A stretch of DNA of 64,000 bases. Origin: Hydrogenophaga sp. Lineage in GTDB: Bacteria; Pseudomonadota; Gammaproteobacteria; Burkholderiales; Burkholderiaceae_C. The position numbers and the translations under genes were made by a program. The notes beneath the pieces were generated by a model, which did no database searches, was not told where the DNA came from, and saw only the letters and a program-made list of their open reading frames with translations. The stretch spans positions 372,001 through 436,000 of the forward strand of contig NZ_JAUCZF010000002.1 in the NCBI RefSeq assembly GCF_030373245.1, in the 5' to 3' direction. Below are positions 34,938 through 44,880 of this stretch, piece by piece. The number at the start of each line of letters is the position of its first letter. The first letter of the stretch is position 1.

Positions 34938-35291
34938 GCCCGCCGCTTGCGGGATCGTGGGTCTCAGCGTCCGCTCGTATTCCTACCCTGTAACGCTCTG
35001 TGTGATTTCGGAGGCGTGCTCCAGCCCTTCAACAGCGACGAGCCATACGAAGCGGTCGAACGGCTGCTGTGCGCTGAGGTGACCGGCTCTTTGCGACCCA
35101 AAACGAACATAGGACGCAAGTGGAAGCGGACCTCGGCGGCAGCAGCGGCTTGGTAGGCGCCCCGGTCACTCCACCCTTAACTACTTGGGAGACACTTCAC
35201 ACGCTCAGGGCGAGGTGCTTGCTGCGCGGCAGGGAAGGTCAGTTTCGGTTCACAAATGCCAAACGACGCTCGTGTTGCCCAATGTTCAAAC
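34938..35291. other. 354-bp gap without a gene
   Basis: No supported coding sequence. It contains the second member of the NSDEP-type related segments. The gap separates two convergent genes (hydrolase and thioesterase). Confidence 0.55.
35029..35079 (+). repeat. Segment related to 30989-31039, copy B
   Basis: Matches copy A at 36 of 51 positions. It sits in an open frame that would read FNSDEPYEAVERLLCAEV, without a plausible start or any recognised family. Confidence 0.4.
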
Positions 35292-35720
35292 CTAAAAAGC
35301 AAACTCAATGCTCACGTGAGCCACCAGTTCACCGGAATTGACGAAACTGACCTTTGCTTCAGCAAATGCAGATGCCTTTCCAAATCGCAAAACTTGGACC
35401 TCTATTCGCATGTCGTCCGATATGGCGGGCCGCAAGAAGTGGGTGTGCTGATACACGGTCCCCTTGGGCTGCCTGTCCGTTGTGGCCATTGCCAGGACGG
35501 CCACGGTGTCAACCGCTGACATGATGGCCTGACCGCAAACCGCGCCACTGGCAAACTGAAGCCTCGTGTCTTGAGGCAGCGTTGCGAGCGCTCTGCCCGG
35601 CGAAACATCAAAGTCTCGGAGTCCGAGCTCCTTCACCCAGGGTGCGAACAGCCACTCATAGAAGTCCTGGACTGTTTCGTTCGAAATGGGCAAGCCGGGC
35701 GGTTGATGAAGATCGGTCAT
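35292..35720 (-). CDS. PaaI-like hotdog-fold acyl-CoA thioesterase
   Basis: A 142-residue protein with the hotdog thioesterase pattern: FYEWLFAPWVKELGLRDFDV at the N-terminus, CGQAIMSAVDTVAVLAMATT (the long central helix, with Asp as the likely catalytic acid), KGTVYQHTHFLRPAISDDMRIEVQVLRFGKASAFAEAKV (the family's beta sheet). It should hydrolyse CoA thioesters, substrate unknown. Its ATG overlaps the stop of a short upstream frame (ATGA), which hints that this frame is, or was, part of a gene. Confidence 0.85.
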   Translation of the reverse strand: MTDLHQPPGLPISNETVQDFYEWLFAPWVKELGLRDFDVSPGRALATLPQDTRLQFASGAVCGQAIMSAVDTVAVLAMATTDRQPKGTVYQHTHFLRPAISDDMRIEVQVLRFGKASAFAEAKVSFVNSGELVAHVSIEFAF

Positions 35721-35983
35721 GGTCGTTCTACCTTTGCATCCAACACCGGAGATAGGACAGCCTCAAGCTCCGGATGTCCGCTTTCTTGTATTGTCGTCAC
35801 CATCTGCTCCTGGCCGACAGCGTGAGCTCGGCCTTTTGACCAGCCGTCATTTGATCGCGACTTGGTGGGTCGGCCTTCGGACTGCCTTGCTGGATGAAAG
35901 CAACCCCCTCGATAGCTGTCATTGATGCCGTCACCTCGCCGCGTCAGCCGATGGCGGCTCCGCGTTGGGAGCCGCAAATCCAC
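35717..35983 (-). CDS. Short hypothetical frame upstream of the thioesterase, possible gene remnant
   Basis: An 88-codon frame with no recognised domain. The first 50 residues are basic and low in complexity; the last part (TIQESGHPELEAVLSPVLDA) looks like a genuine protein end. The stop overlaps the thioesterase start by 4 bp. A truncated gene that once preceded the thioesterase is the likeliest reading, but it may be chance. Confidence 0.3.
   Translation of the reverse strand: MDLRLPTRSRHRLTRRGDGINDSYRGGCFHPARQSEGRPTKSRSNDGWSKGRAHAVGQEQMVTTIQESGHPELEAVLSPVLDAKVERP
35954..35975 (-). terminator. Hairpin after mgsA, possible end of the glucose operon
   Basis: An eight-bp stem GCGGCTCC/GGAGCCGC analogue (35954-35961 with 35968-35975) with a six-base loop lies 33 bases after the mgsA stop. 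No T run follows on the minus strand, so termination is uncertain. Confidence 0.3.
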
Positions 35984-36007
35984 CTACACACCGTCCCAGG
36001 CCAGAAC

Positions 36008-36370
36008 CTAGAGGTTCTTCAGCAGCAACCGCGCCGATGCCGGGTTCGTGGCGCAGGGTACGTCGTGCACATCGCAGGCCCTCACCAGGGCGTTGATGTC
36101 GGGCTCGTGTGGCTGGGCGGTCATGGGGTCGCGCAGGAAGATGACTGCGTCGACTTCGCCCATGGACAGGCGGGCGCCGATCTGCAGGTCGCCCCCGAGC
36201 GGGCCGCTGAGCAGGCACTCCACGCGGCTCAGCCCGGCCTCTGCCTGCAAGCGGGTGCCGGTGGTGCCGGTGGCCATGAGGGTGTGTTGGGTGAGCATGG
36301 GTGCGAACTCGCGCGCGAGCTCGACCATGCGTGGCTTCATGCGGTCGTGGGCGATGAGGGCGATGCGCAT
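36008..36370 (-). CDS. mgsA: Methylglyoxal synthase
   Basis: A 120-residue enzyme that converts dihydroxyacetone phosphate to methylglyoxal and phosphate, a relief valve when sugar phosphates build up. It starts [19 protein letters not shown]; the phosphate-binding loop is ATGTTGTRL, followed by [16 protein letters not shown] and the catalytic Asp in [11 protein letters not shown]. Sequence is typical except that it is slightly shorter than E. coli MgsA (152). It is the last gene downstream of pgi on the minus strand. A degenerate repeat copy lies in the gap between them. Confidence 0.93.
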   Translation of the reverse strand: MRIALIAHDRMKPRMVELAREFAPMLTQHTLMATGTTGTRLQAEAGLSRVECLLSGPLGGDLQIGARLSMGEVDAVIFLRDPMTAQPHEPDINALVRACDVHDVPCATNPASARLLLKNL

Positions 36371-36403
36371 GGTGGTGTGCGATGCTTTCGGTCCAGAAAC
36401 GCC

Positions 36404-36472
36404 GAGGAGCTGGCTTCGCCGGGGCTCAGGCCTTGCCCCCGGCAGGGCGGTGCTGCGCAGCAGCGAGGGGGG
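36404..36472 (+). repeat. Dispersed GC-rich repeat, degenerate copy 9, at the 3' end of pgi
   Basis: GGAGCTGGCTTCGCCGGGG, CCCCC and GCAGCGAGGGGGG align with copy 7. It spans the gap after pgi and the last codons of pgi, whose C-terminal [12 protein letters not shown] is thus repeat-like. Confidence 0.45.
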
Positions 36473-38054
36473 CTTCCATCTGTTTGGCCATGGTCTTGCC
36501 CAGCTCCACGCCCCATTGGTCAAACGCGTTGATGCGCCAGATGGCGGCCTGGGTGAACACCTTGTGTTCGTAGAGGGCAATCAGCGAGCCCAGGCGCGCC
36601 GGGCTGAGCCGGTCGAGCCAGAGGATGCTGCTGGGGATGTTGCCTTCAAAGCTGCGGTGCTGCGCCAGCGCGTCGAGCTCGGCGGCGGCCACGCCGTCTT
36701 GTTGCAGCAGGGCGCGGGTGGCCTCCACGCTGCGGCCTTCGGCCATGGCCTGGGCCTGGGCGCGCAGGTTGAGGTTGACCACCGCATGGTGGGTGGAGGC
36801 CAGGGGCAGCGGCGTGTCTTCGCTCTGCACGCCGATGAAGTCGACCGGCACGGTGTGTTTTCCCTGGTGCAGCAGCTGGAAGTAGGCGTGTTGCCCGTCA
36901 ATGCCCAGGCCACCCCAGACGATGGCGCCGGTGTCCACCGTGGCGGGGGTGCCGTCGATGTGGGTGCGCTTACCGTTGCTCTCCATGTCCATCTGCTGAA
37001 CAAAGGGCGTGAAGCGCACCAGCCTTGAGGCGTAAGGCACGATGAGCTGCGTGGGCAGGTGCAGGAAGTTGCGGTTCCAGATGCCAGCCAGCGCCATCAG
37101 CACCGGCAGGTTTTGCGCGAGGGGGGCGGTGCAGAAATGATCGTCCATGGCGCGTGCGCCAGCCAGAAACTCGCGGAAGGCCGCGCCGCCGATGCCGATG
37201 GCCAGGGGCAGGCCGAGCGCCGACCACACCGAATAGCGCCCGCCCACCCAGTCCCAGAACAAAAAGGTCTGGTCCGCCGGGTAGCCCAGTTCGGCCGACT
37301 TCTTGGGGCTGGCGGTGATGGCGACCAGGTGGCGGCTCACGCGCTCGGCCGGCACGCCGCTGTCCACCAGCCAGCGCTGGCAGCTGGCCGCGTTGGTCAG
37401 GGTTTCTTGCGTGGTGAAGGTCTTGCTGGAGACCACGATCAGCGTGCGCGCTGCGTCCAGCGAGTGCAACACGCTGTAGAGCGCCCAGGCATCGGGGTTG
37501 GACACGTAGTGCACGCGCGGGGCTGCAACCGTGAGGTGGGCCAGCGCGTCGGCGCACATGCGTGGGCCGAGGTCGGAGCCGCCGATGCCGATGTTCACGA
37601 TATCGGTGAACACCAGTTCGGAATGGCCGGTGACGGCGCCCGAGCGCACGCCATCGGCGAAGGTGCAGACGCGGTCCAGCTCGCGCGCCACGTCGGCGCT
37701 GATGGCCTGGCCCCATGGCCCGTCGGCCTTGGGGTCGCCGCGCAGGGCCACATGCAGCACCGGGCGGTGTTCGGTGAGGTTGATGGGGTCGCCGCGGAAC
37801 ATGGCATCGCGCTGCGCGCCCACCTGGGCCTGCTCGGCCAGCGCGATCAGTGCGCTGTGGATGGCGGGCGTGATGCGCTGTCGGCTGGCGTCGAGCGTGA
37901 TGCCGCAGGCGCTTGCGCTCAGGCGCCGGCTGCGCTCCGTGTCTGTGTGCAGCAGCTCGCGCAGGTGGGTCAGCGGGGCGGCCGCCAGTTCGCCCAGCGC
38001 CGACCAGGCGGGCAAGGCGGTGGGGGTGGCGTGAAGGGTGGTCATGTCGGGCAT
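36426..38054 (-). CDS. pgi: Glucose-6-phosphate isomerase (variant at the catalytic Glu)
   Basis: A 542-residue enzyme that interconverts glucose-6-phosphate and fructose-6-phosphate. Signature stretches are [13 protein letters not shown] near residue 154, [12 protein letters not shown] near 208, [18 protein letters not shown] near 266, His422/423 in [10 protein letters not shown] and Lys520 in [10 protein letters not shown]. The motif normally read as WGEPGTNGQHAFYQ appears here as [14 protein letters not shown], so Gly382 stands where the catalytic Glu is expected. The rest of the site is kept. It follows eda by 3 bp on the same strand. Confidence 0.92.
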   Translation of the reverse strand: MPDMTTLHATPTALPAWSALGELAAAPLTHLRELLHTDTERSRRLSASACGITLDASRQRITPAIHSALIALAEQAQVGAQRDAMFRGDPINLTEHRPVLHVALRGDPKADGPWGQAISADVARELDRVCTFADGVRSGAVTGHSELVFTDIVNIGIGGSDLGPRMCADALAHLTVAAPRVHYVSNPDAWALYSVLHSLDAARTLIVVSSKTFTTQETLTNAASCQRWLVDSGVPAERVSRHLVAITASPKKSAELGYPADQTFLFWDWVGGRYSVWSALGLPLAIGIGGAAFREFLAGARAMDDHFCTAPLAQNLPVLMALAGIWNRNFLHLPTQLIVPYASRLVRFTPFVQQMDMESNGKRTHIDGTPATVDTGAIVWGGLGIDGQHAYFQLLHQGKHTVPVDFIGVQSEDTPLPLASTHHAVVNLNLRAQAQAMAEGRSVEATRALLQQDGVAAAELDALAQHRSFEGNIPSSILWLDRLSPARLGSLIALYEHKVFTQAAIWRINAFDQWGVELGKTMAKQMEAPLAAAQHRPAGGKA

Positions 38055-38057
38055 GTG

Positions 38058-38696
38058 TTAGGCAGATGCAGCGAGGTCGGTGGCTTCGCGGGCCAGTTGC
38101 GTGACGCGCTTCCAGTCGCCGGAGGCCATGGCGTCGGCCGGTGTGAGCCAGGAGCCGCCGGCCATCGCCACGTTGGGCAACTTCAGAAACGAGGGCAGGT
38201 TCTCGGGGCTCACGCCCCCGGTGGGGCAGAAAGCCACGTCGGGGATCGGAGCGCCCAAGGCCTTGAGCATACCCAGACCGCCGGCCTGGGCGGCTGGAAA
38301 CAGCTTCATCAGGGTGAATCCTTGTTCGCGCCGGAGCATCACCTCGCCCGGTGTCATCACGCCGGGGATGAACGGCAGCAAGGCCTTTTTGACTTCGTCA
38401 ACCAGTGCGTCGGTGCAGCCCGGAGACAGCGCAAACTTCGCGCCGGCATTGATCACCTGCTGCACTTCGGCCACGCGCGTCACAGTGCCTGCGCCCAGGT
38501 GCATTTGAGGCACCGCTCTGGCGACGGCCTCGATGGACGCCAGCGCGGCGTCGGAGCGCAGGGTGATCTCCATCACGTCGATGCCGCCTTCGAGCAGCGC
38601 ATGGGCCAGCGGCACGGCGTGAGCGGGGTCGTGCAGCACGATGACGGGCACCACACGGGAGAGGAACGCAGGGCGGGTGAAGCAGGTGGTGGCCAT
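38058..38696 (-). CDS. eda: KDPG aldolase (2-keto-3-deoxy-6-phosphogluconate aldolase)
   Basis: A 212-residue class I aldolase that splits KDPG into pyruvate and glyceraldehyde-3-phosphate, the last step of the Entner-Doudoroff path. Motifs: [33 protein letters not shown] (catalytic Glu), [19 protein letters not shown], the Schiff-base Lys in [10 protein letters not shown] and [12 protein letters not shown]. The ATG at 38696 gives the family start. It is separated from edd by 114 bp that contain a repeat copy, and only 3 bp separate it from pgi. Confidence 0.95.
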   Translation of the reverse strand: MATTCFTRPAFLSRVVPVIVLHDPAHAVPLAHALLEGGIDVMEITLRSDAALASIEAVARAVPQMHLGAGTVTRVAEVQQVINAGAKFALSPGCTDALVDEVKKALLPFIPGVMTPGEVMLRREQGFTLMKLFPAAQAGGLGMLKALGAPIPDVAFCPTGGVSPENLPSFLKLPNVAMAGGSWLTPADAMASGDWKRVTQLAREATDLAASA

Positions 38697-38739
38697 GGGC
38701 GGTGCGGCTGAAGTGGTGGGATTCCCTCGGGGATCAGCG

Positions 38740-38810
38740 CGCAACCGGCTTTGCCGGGCCGCTGCTGATGCCCCCTTGAGGGGATGACGACGAAGTCGGC
38801 GCGGGGGTGG
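38740..38810 (+). repeat. Dispersed GC-rich repeat, copy 6, between edd and eda
   Basis: Contains GCAACCGGCTTTGCCGGGCC, then CCCCC and the variant end GACGACGAAGTCGGCGCGGG, as in copies 3 and 8. It fills the intergenic gap inside the operon. Confidence 0.7.
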
Positions 38811-40637
<1,827 letters not shown>

Positions 40638-40686
40638 GTTCGGGTCATCTCGCGTTCAGGCGGTCGGGGTAGGCGGGATTCGTGGC

Positions 40687-41409
40687 TCAGGTCAGCCAGA
40701 CACTGACTGGCGTCTGATGCTGGTGCAGCACCAGCGACACGGGAGTTGCCGGATCGGCCTCGAGCAGGGCTTGGCGGTAAACGGCGTGTTTGGCCTCGCC
40801 GGCGATGGACAGCACCAGCTCACGGCTGGCCAGCAGCGCGGGCAAGGTCAGGGTCAGGCGCGCATGCGGCGCGGTGGCCGGGCGCACCCAGGCCAGCGGG
40901 CCGCTGCTGCGCAAGGCCTTTTCCAGGCCGGGTGCGTCGGGAAACAGCGAAGCGGTGTGGCCGTCTTCACCCATACCGAGCACGGCGACATCGATGGGCC
41001 AGTGGAGTTGCGCCAGGCGCCGGTTGGCCTGGCGCACCAGCTTGTCCAGCGCGGCGTCGTCCAGCGATTCGGGCACGGCGTCGAAAAAGGCCGGGAGCCT
41101 GGCGGCTGCAGCCTGGCCTTGCAGCAGATGCTGGCGGACCAGGGCGGTGTTGCTGTCGGCGTGATCGTGCTCAACACAACGCTCATCGACCAGGATCACG
41201 CTGACCTTGGCCCAGTCCAGCGGTTGCTGGCGCAGCGCTTCGAACAAGGCAGTCGGCGACTTGCCACCCGATACCGCGAGCAACGCTTGGCCGCGGTCGC
41301 TGATTGCGGTGCGCAGCTGGTTGGCCAGATGTGCCGCGAGACCGCGCGCCAGATCGGCCGCGCTCTTGGCGTGGTATTCCTTGACGTTGCGTGGCGGCCG
41401 GCGGGCCAT
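40687..41409 (-). CDS. pgl: 6-phosphogluconolactonase
   Basis: A 240-residue enzyme of the SOL/DevB type that hydrolyses 6-phosphogluconolactone. Seen are LLAVSGGKSPTALFEALRQQ near residue 43, VSVILVDERCV near residue 70 and DVAVLGMGEDGHTASLFPDA near residue 140 (catalytic His region). Its ATG shares one base with the stop of zwf (TGATG), so translation is coupled. It is followed by edd after 49 bp. Confidence 0.95.
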   Translation of the reverse strand: MARRPPRNVKEYHAKSAADLARGLAAHLANQLRTAISDRGQALLAVSGGKSPTALFEALRQQPLDWAKVSVILVDERCVEHDHADSNTALVRQHLLQGQAAAARLPAFFDAVPESLDDAALDKLVRQANRRLAQLHWPIDVAVLGMGEDGHTASLFPDAPGLEKALRSSGPLAWVRPATAPHARLTLTLPALLASRELVLSIAGEAKHAVYRQALLEADPATPVSLVLHQHQTPVSVWLT

Positions 41410-42884
41410 CAGGCTTCTTCCACCCAGGCCGAGCCCTCCCGTGCCATCAGCGCAGAAGAGGCGGCGGGGCCCCAGGAGCCGGCGGTGTAGGCCTTGGGCT
41501 TTTCATTGAGCTGCGCCCAGCCGTCGAGGATGGGGTCGACCCAGGTCCAGGCGGCTTCGAGCTCGTCGCGGCGCATGAAGTGGGTGAGGCGACCTTTGAT
41601 CACGTCCATCAGCAGGCGCTCGTAGGCCTCGGCACGGCGCTCGGTGAAGGCCGATTCGAGGTCAAGGTTGAGATTGACCGGGCGCAGGCGCATGCCGCTG
41701 CCTGGCTCCTTGGCCATCATCTGCAACTGCACATGTTCTTCCGGCTGCAGGCGGATCATGAGGCGGTTGACCGACTGGCGAGGCGAGTCGGTGAACAGCC
41801 GGTAGGGCAGGTCGGCAAACTCGATCACAATTTCGGAGCGGCGCTCGGCCATGCGCTTGCCAGTGCGCAGGAAGATCGGCACATTGGCCCAGCGCCAGTT
41901 GTTGATGTGGGCACGAAGGGCGACGAAGGTCTCGGTGCCGCTGTCGGCCGGCACGTTGTCTTCCTTCAGGTAGCCAATGGCCGAGCCGCCGTTGGAGGCG
42001 CCAGCGCTGTACTGACCACGCACCGTGTCGCGCGCCACGTCGGCCACCGTCATCGGACGCAACGAGCGCAGCACCTTGAGTTTTTCGTCGCGCACCGCGT
42101 CGGGGTCGAGCGATACCGGCGGCTCCATGGCCACGATGCACAGCAGCTGCAGCAAGTGGTTTTGCACCATGTCGCGCAGCGCACCGGTGCCGTCGTAAAA
42201 GCCGGCGCGGCTGCCCACGCCCACGCTTTCGGCCACGGTGATCTGCACGCTCTTGATGTACGGGCTGCGCCACAGCGGCTCGAAGATGGTGTTGCCAAAG
42301 CGCAGCACCATGAGGTTTTGCACCGTCTCCTTGCCCAGGTAGTGGTCGATGCGAAAGATCTGAGATTCCTGGAAGTACCGCCCCACCTCATCGTTGATGG
42401 CCTGAGCCGATGCGAGGTCGTGACCCAGGGGCTTCTCCAGCACCACGCGCGACGCGGTGTCGATCAGCTGGGCGCCGGCGAGGTGGGCGCAGATGTCCGT
42501 GAACAGCGTGGGCGCGGTGGCGAGGTAGTACACCCGGTCCGAGCCGTTCTGCAAGGCCTGGCCCAGCGCCTGGTAGTCGGCGCTCTGCGTGGCATCGAGG
42601 CAGACGTAGTTCAGCCGGTCCAGGAAGCGCTGCCAGGTATCGCCCTCGCGAGCCGCGGCAGCGATGAAGGGCGTCACCTTATCCTGCACGAAGCCCAGGA
42701 AAGTGTCGCGATCCCAGGGCTGCCGTCCCAGCGCATGGATGCGGGTGGAAGCGGGCAGGTTGTTGTGCAGGTGCGCCATATACAGCGCCGGCAGCAGCTT
42801 GCGCACCGAGAGGTCACCTGCACCACCAAAGATCACCAGATCGAGTGGGGCCGAGGAGGTTTGGGCGGGCGCAGTCTTGGGCAT
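41409..42884 (-). CDS. zwf: Glucose-6-phosphate 1-dehydrogenase
   Basis: A 491-residue oxidoreductase that makes 6-phosphogluconolactone and NAD(P)H. The dinucleotide site is IFGGAGDLSVRKLLPALY (residues 14-31); the Asp-His active-site motif is RIDHYLGKETVQNLM near residue 176. The C-terminal dimer domain is complete. It heads the minus-strand run zwf-pgl-edd-eda-pgi-mgsA. A HexR-type palindrome lies 37 bp upstream of the ATG with a weaker copy next to the start codon, which suggests control by KDPG. Confidence 0.96.
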   Translation of the reverse strand: MPKTAPAQTSSAPLDLVIFGGAGDLSVRKLLPALYMAHLHNNLPASTRIHALGRQPWDRDTFLGFVQDKVTPFIAAAAREGDTWQRFLDRLNYVCLDATQSADYQALGQALQNGSDRVYYLATAPTLFTDICAHLAGAQLIDTASRVVLEKPLGHDLASAQAINDEVGRYFQESQIFRIDHYLGKETVQNLMVLRFGNTIFEPLWRSPYIKSVQITVAESVGVGSRAGFYDGTGALRDMVQNHLLQLLCIVAMEPPVSLDPDAVRDEKLKVLRSLRPMTVADVARDTVRGQYSAGASNGGSAIGYLKEDNVPADSGTETFVALRAHINNWRWANVPIFLRTGKRMAERRSEIVIEFADLPYRLFTDSPRQSVNRLMIRLQPEEHVQLQMMAKEPGSGMRLRPVNLNLDLESAFTERRAEAYERLLMDVIKGRLTHFMRRDELEAAWTWVDPILDGWAQLNEKPKAYTAGSWGPAASSALMAREGSAWVEEA

Positions 42885-42887
42885 GGT

Positions 42888-42902
42888 TCTAATTTAGTTA
42901 CT
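42888..42902. promoter_or_regulatory. Weaker HexR-like site next to the zwf start codon
   Basis: TCTAATTTAGTTACT matches the HexR pattern TGTAAT-N3-ATTACA at most inner positions (TAAT and GTTAC halves) but lacks the outer bases. It begins four bases from the zwf ATG. Confidence 0.35.
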
Positions 42903-42920
42903 GTATCTGTCAAATTCTAA

Positions 42921-42935
42921 TGTAATCAAGTTACA
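42921..42935. promoter_or_regulatory. HexR-type operator of the zwf operon
   Basis: TGTAATCAAGTTACA is an almost perfect palindrome and fits the HexR consensus TGTAATTAAATTACA at 13 of 15 positions. HexR is an RpiR-family regulator released by KDPG. The location 37 bp before zwf, whose operon makes and consumes KDPG, supports the call. No hexR gene is in the window. Confidence 0.72.
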
Positions 42936-43222
42936 TGGCGGGTACAAATTGCACCACACGCGGATGCCTTCCTGGTGCGTGGCGTCAAACCGCCCGGAAC
43001 GCTGGACGGGATGTCGCCAGCCGAGCATTCACGTTGGCCGGGCTGGGCGGTACACAGCCGGTCTGCTGCAGGCACAAGCCGTATGGCACACAACCTCTTG
43101 CACATCCTGCTCGTTCAGCGCCAGTTCGTCTACCCGGTTCGCGGTCTGGAGACTCGGCCGCTTGACCAGGGTCACCAGCAGACTGGCCAGAGACCCGGAG
43201 GCCGGCAGCGCGAAGAGGTGGA

Positions 43223-43897
43223 TCAGTTGAGCTGGATGGGCGCCGGTGCACTGGCTTGCAAACCTTGCGCAGTGAGGTGCAGCACGCGCTGGGCGCGCGC
43301 CGCAGCTGCTTCCGAGTGGGTCACCAACACCAGGGACGCGCCGCTCTCGGCCGTCTGGTCCTGCAGCACCTGCAGCACCTGCGCAGCGGTGCGCGGGTCG
43401 AGGTTGCCGGTGGGTTCGTCGGCCAGGATCAGGTGTGGCTTGTGCACCAGTGCTCGCGCAATCGCCACGCGCTGCAGTTGCCCGCCGGAAAGTTGTGAGG
43501 GCAGGCGCTCGCCTAGGCCCTGCAGGCCAACGGCATCCAGCATCTGTGCCACGCGCGCCGCATCGGGCTTTTGCAGCAACAGCAAAGGAAGGGCGACGTT
43601 TTGCGTCACATCCAGATGCGGCAGCACGTGAAAGGCCTGAAACACGAAACCCAGTTTTTCGCGCCGCCAGTGCGCACGCTCCACTTCGCTGAGCTGGCCG
43701 AGGTCCACGCCGTCGTGCACGATGCGGCCGGTCTGCCAGTCGTCCAGTGCGGCCATGCAGTTGAGCAGGCTGGACTTGCCCACACCCGACTCGCCGACGA
43801 TGGCGATGAATTCACCCGGGGCCACCGTCAGGCTCACGTTGCTGAACACGGGGGTGCTGCCGTAGTGCTTGCCGAGCTGTTCGATCACCAGGCTCAT
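43223..43897 (-). CDS. ABC transporter ATP-binding protein (LolD/MacB-like)
   Basis: A 224-residue ATPase of the type that serves LolCDE or MacB-like and cell-division (FtsE) exporters. Walker A is [12 protein letters not shown] (about residues 35-46), the Q loop is [18 protein letters not shown], the signature is [15 protein letters not shown], Walker B is [12 protein letters not shown] and the switch His is in LVLVTHS. No permease gene is adjacent, so its partner is elsewhere or the protein works alone. Its start overlaps the stop of miaA (ATGA). Confidence 0.9.
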   Translation of the reverse strand: MSLVIEQLGKHYGSTPVFSNVSLTVAPGEFIAIVGESGVGKSSLLNCMAALDDWQTGRIVHDGVDLGQLSEVERAHWRREKLGFVFQAFHVLPHLDVTQNVALPLLLLQKPDAARVAQMLDAVGLQGLGERLPSQLSGGQLQRVAIARALVHKPHLILADEPTGNLDPRTAAQVLQVLQDQTAESGASLVLVTHSEAAAARAQRVLHLTAQGLQASAPAPIQLN

Positions 43898-44880
43898 GGG
43901 ATGGCTTCCTGTCTGACGCCCAGCAGCGCGCCAGCCCAGCGCAAGACCTGTTCCTGCGCATTCGGCGCATCGCAGGTCACGACCGCGCGTTCTGGCATGG
44001 AGCGCAACCAGGTGAGCTGGCGTTTGGCAAGCTGGCGGGTGGCGAAAATGCCGCGGTCGCGCAAGGCGGCCAGCTGGGCCGCTGTGGGCGCATCGTGGGT
44101 TTCGACGAGCAGTTCCCAGGCCTGCCGGTAGCCCACACAGCGCATCGCGGGCAGGTCGGCATGCAGGTCGCCTCGTGCGCGCAGACCGCGCACTTCATCG
44201 ACAAAGCCTTGCCTCAGCATGGCGTCAAAACGCTCGGCGATGCGCTGGTGCAGCCAGGCCCGATCGGAGGGCTCCAGCGACAGCATGGCGCCTGCCGCGA
44301 TGGGGCTGGCCTGGGCAGCGCCCCCGGTCTGCAGGCTGGACAGCGGCTGGCCGCTGATCGTGTGCACTTCGAGTGCGCGTGCGATGCGCTGCGCGTCGTT
44401 GGGAAACAGCCGAGCTGCCGTGATTGGGTCCACCCGCTGCAACTCGGCGTGCAGTGCAGGCCAGCCCAGAGCCTCGGCACGCGCAGCAATGGTCTGGCGC
44501 ACTGCGGCATCGGCCGCGGGCATGGCGTCGAGCCCCTGCATCAAGGCCTTGAAATACAGCATGGTGCCGCCGACCAGCAGGGCGGTGCGCCCGCGCGCCT
44601 GGATCTCGTCGATCAGGCCACGGGCGTCATTCACAAACTCAGCGGCGCTGTAGGCGTTCAGCGGGTCGCGGATGTCGATCAGGTGATGCGGCACTTGCGC
44701 GCGCTCGGTCGCACTGGGTTTGGCGGTGCCGATGTCCATGCCGCGGTAGACGAGCGCTGAGTCCACGCTCACGATCTCCACCGGCCAGCGCTCGGCGATC
44801 GCCAGCGCGGCCGCGGTCTTGCCGCTGGCGGTCGGCCCGGCGATGGCCAGGCATGCGGCGGTTGTTTGCGCCAGGCTCAT
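43894..44880 (-). CDS. miaA: tRNA dimethylallyltransferase
   Basis: A 328-residue enzyme that adds a dimethylallyl group to A37 of tRNAs reading UNN codons. The P-loop is [19 protein letters not shown] (about residues 12-30), followed by [40 protein letters not shown] and [18 protein letters not shown], all diagnostic. It is coupled at both ends: its ATG overlaps the stop of the MFS gene and its stop overlaps the ABC gene (both ATGA). In many relatives it sits directly behind mutL; here about 4.2 kb separate them. Confidence 0.96.
   Translation of the reverse strand: MSLAQTTAACLAIAGPTASGKTAAALAIAERWPVEIVSVDSALVYRGMDIGTAKPSATERAQVPHHLIDIRDPLNAYSAAEFVNDARGLIDEIQARGRTALLVGGTMLYFKALMQGLDAMPAADAAVRQTIAARAEALGWPALHAELQRVDPITAARLFPNDAQRIARALEVHTISGQPLSSLQTGGAAQASPIAAGAMLSLEPSDRAWLHQRIAERFDAMLRQGFVDEVRGLRARGDLHADLPAMRCVGYRQAWELLVETHDAPTAAQLAALRDRGIFATRQLAKRQLTWLRSMPERAVVTCDAPNAQEQVLRWAGALLGVRQEAIP

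Larger units (their letters stand above)
42885..43222. other. 338-bp gap upstream of zwf
   Basis: The first 55 bases are AT-rich and hold the HexR-type sites. No gene is supported in the remaining part, although frames stay open because of high GC. Confidence 0.6.

Noticed and set aside
42975-43631. Plus-strand frame upstream of zwf and across the ABC ATPase gene
   Set aside because: Half of it is antisense to the ABC gene, the rest lacks any motif, and composition is that of a shadow frame.
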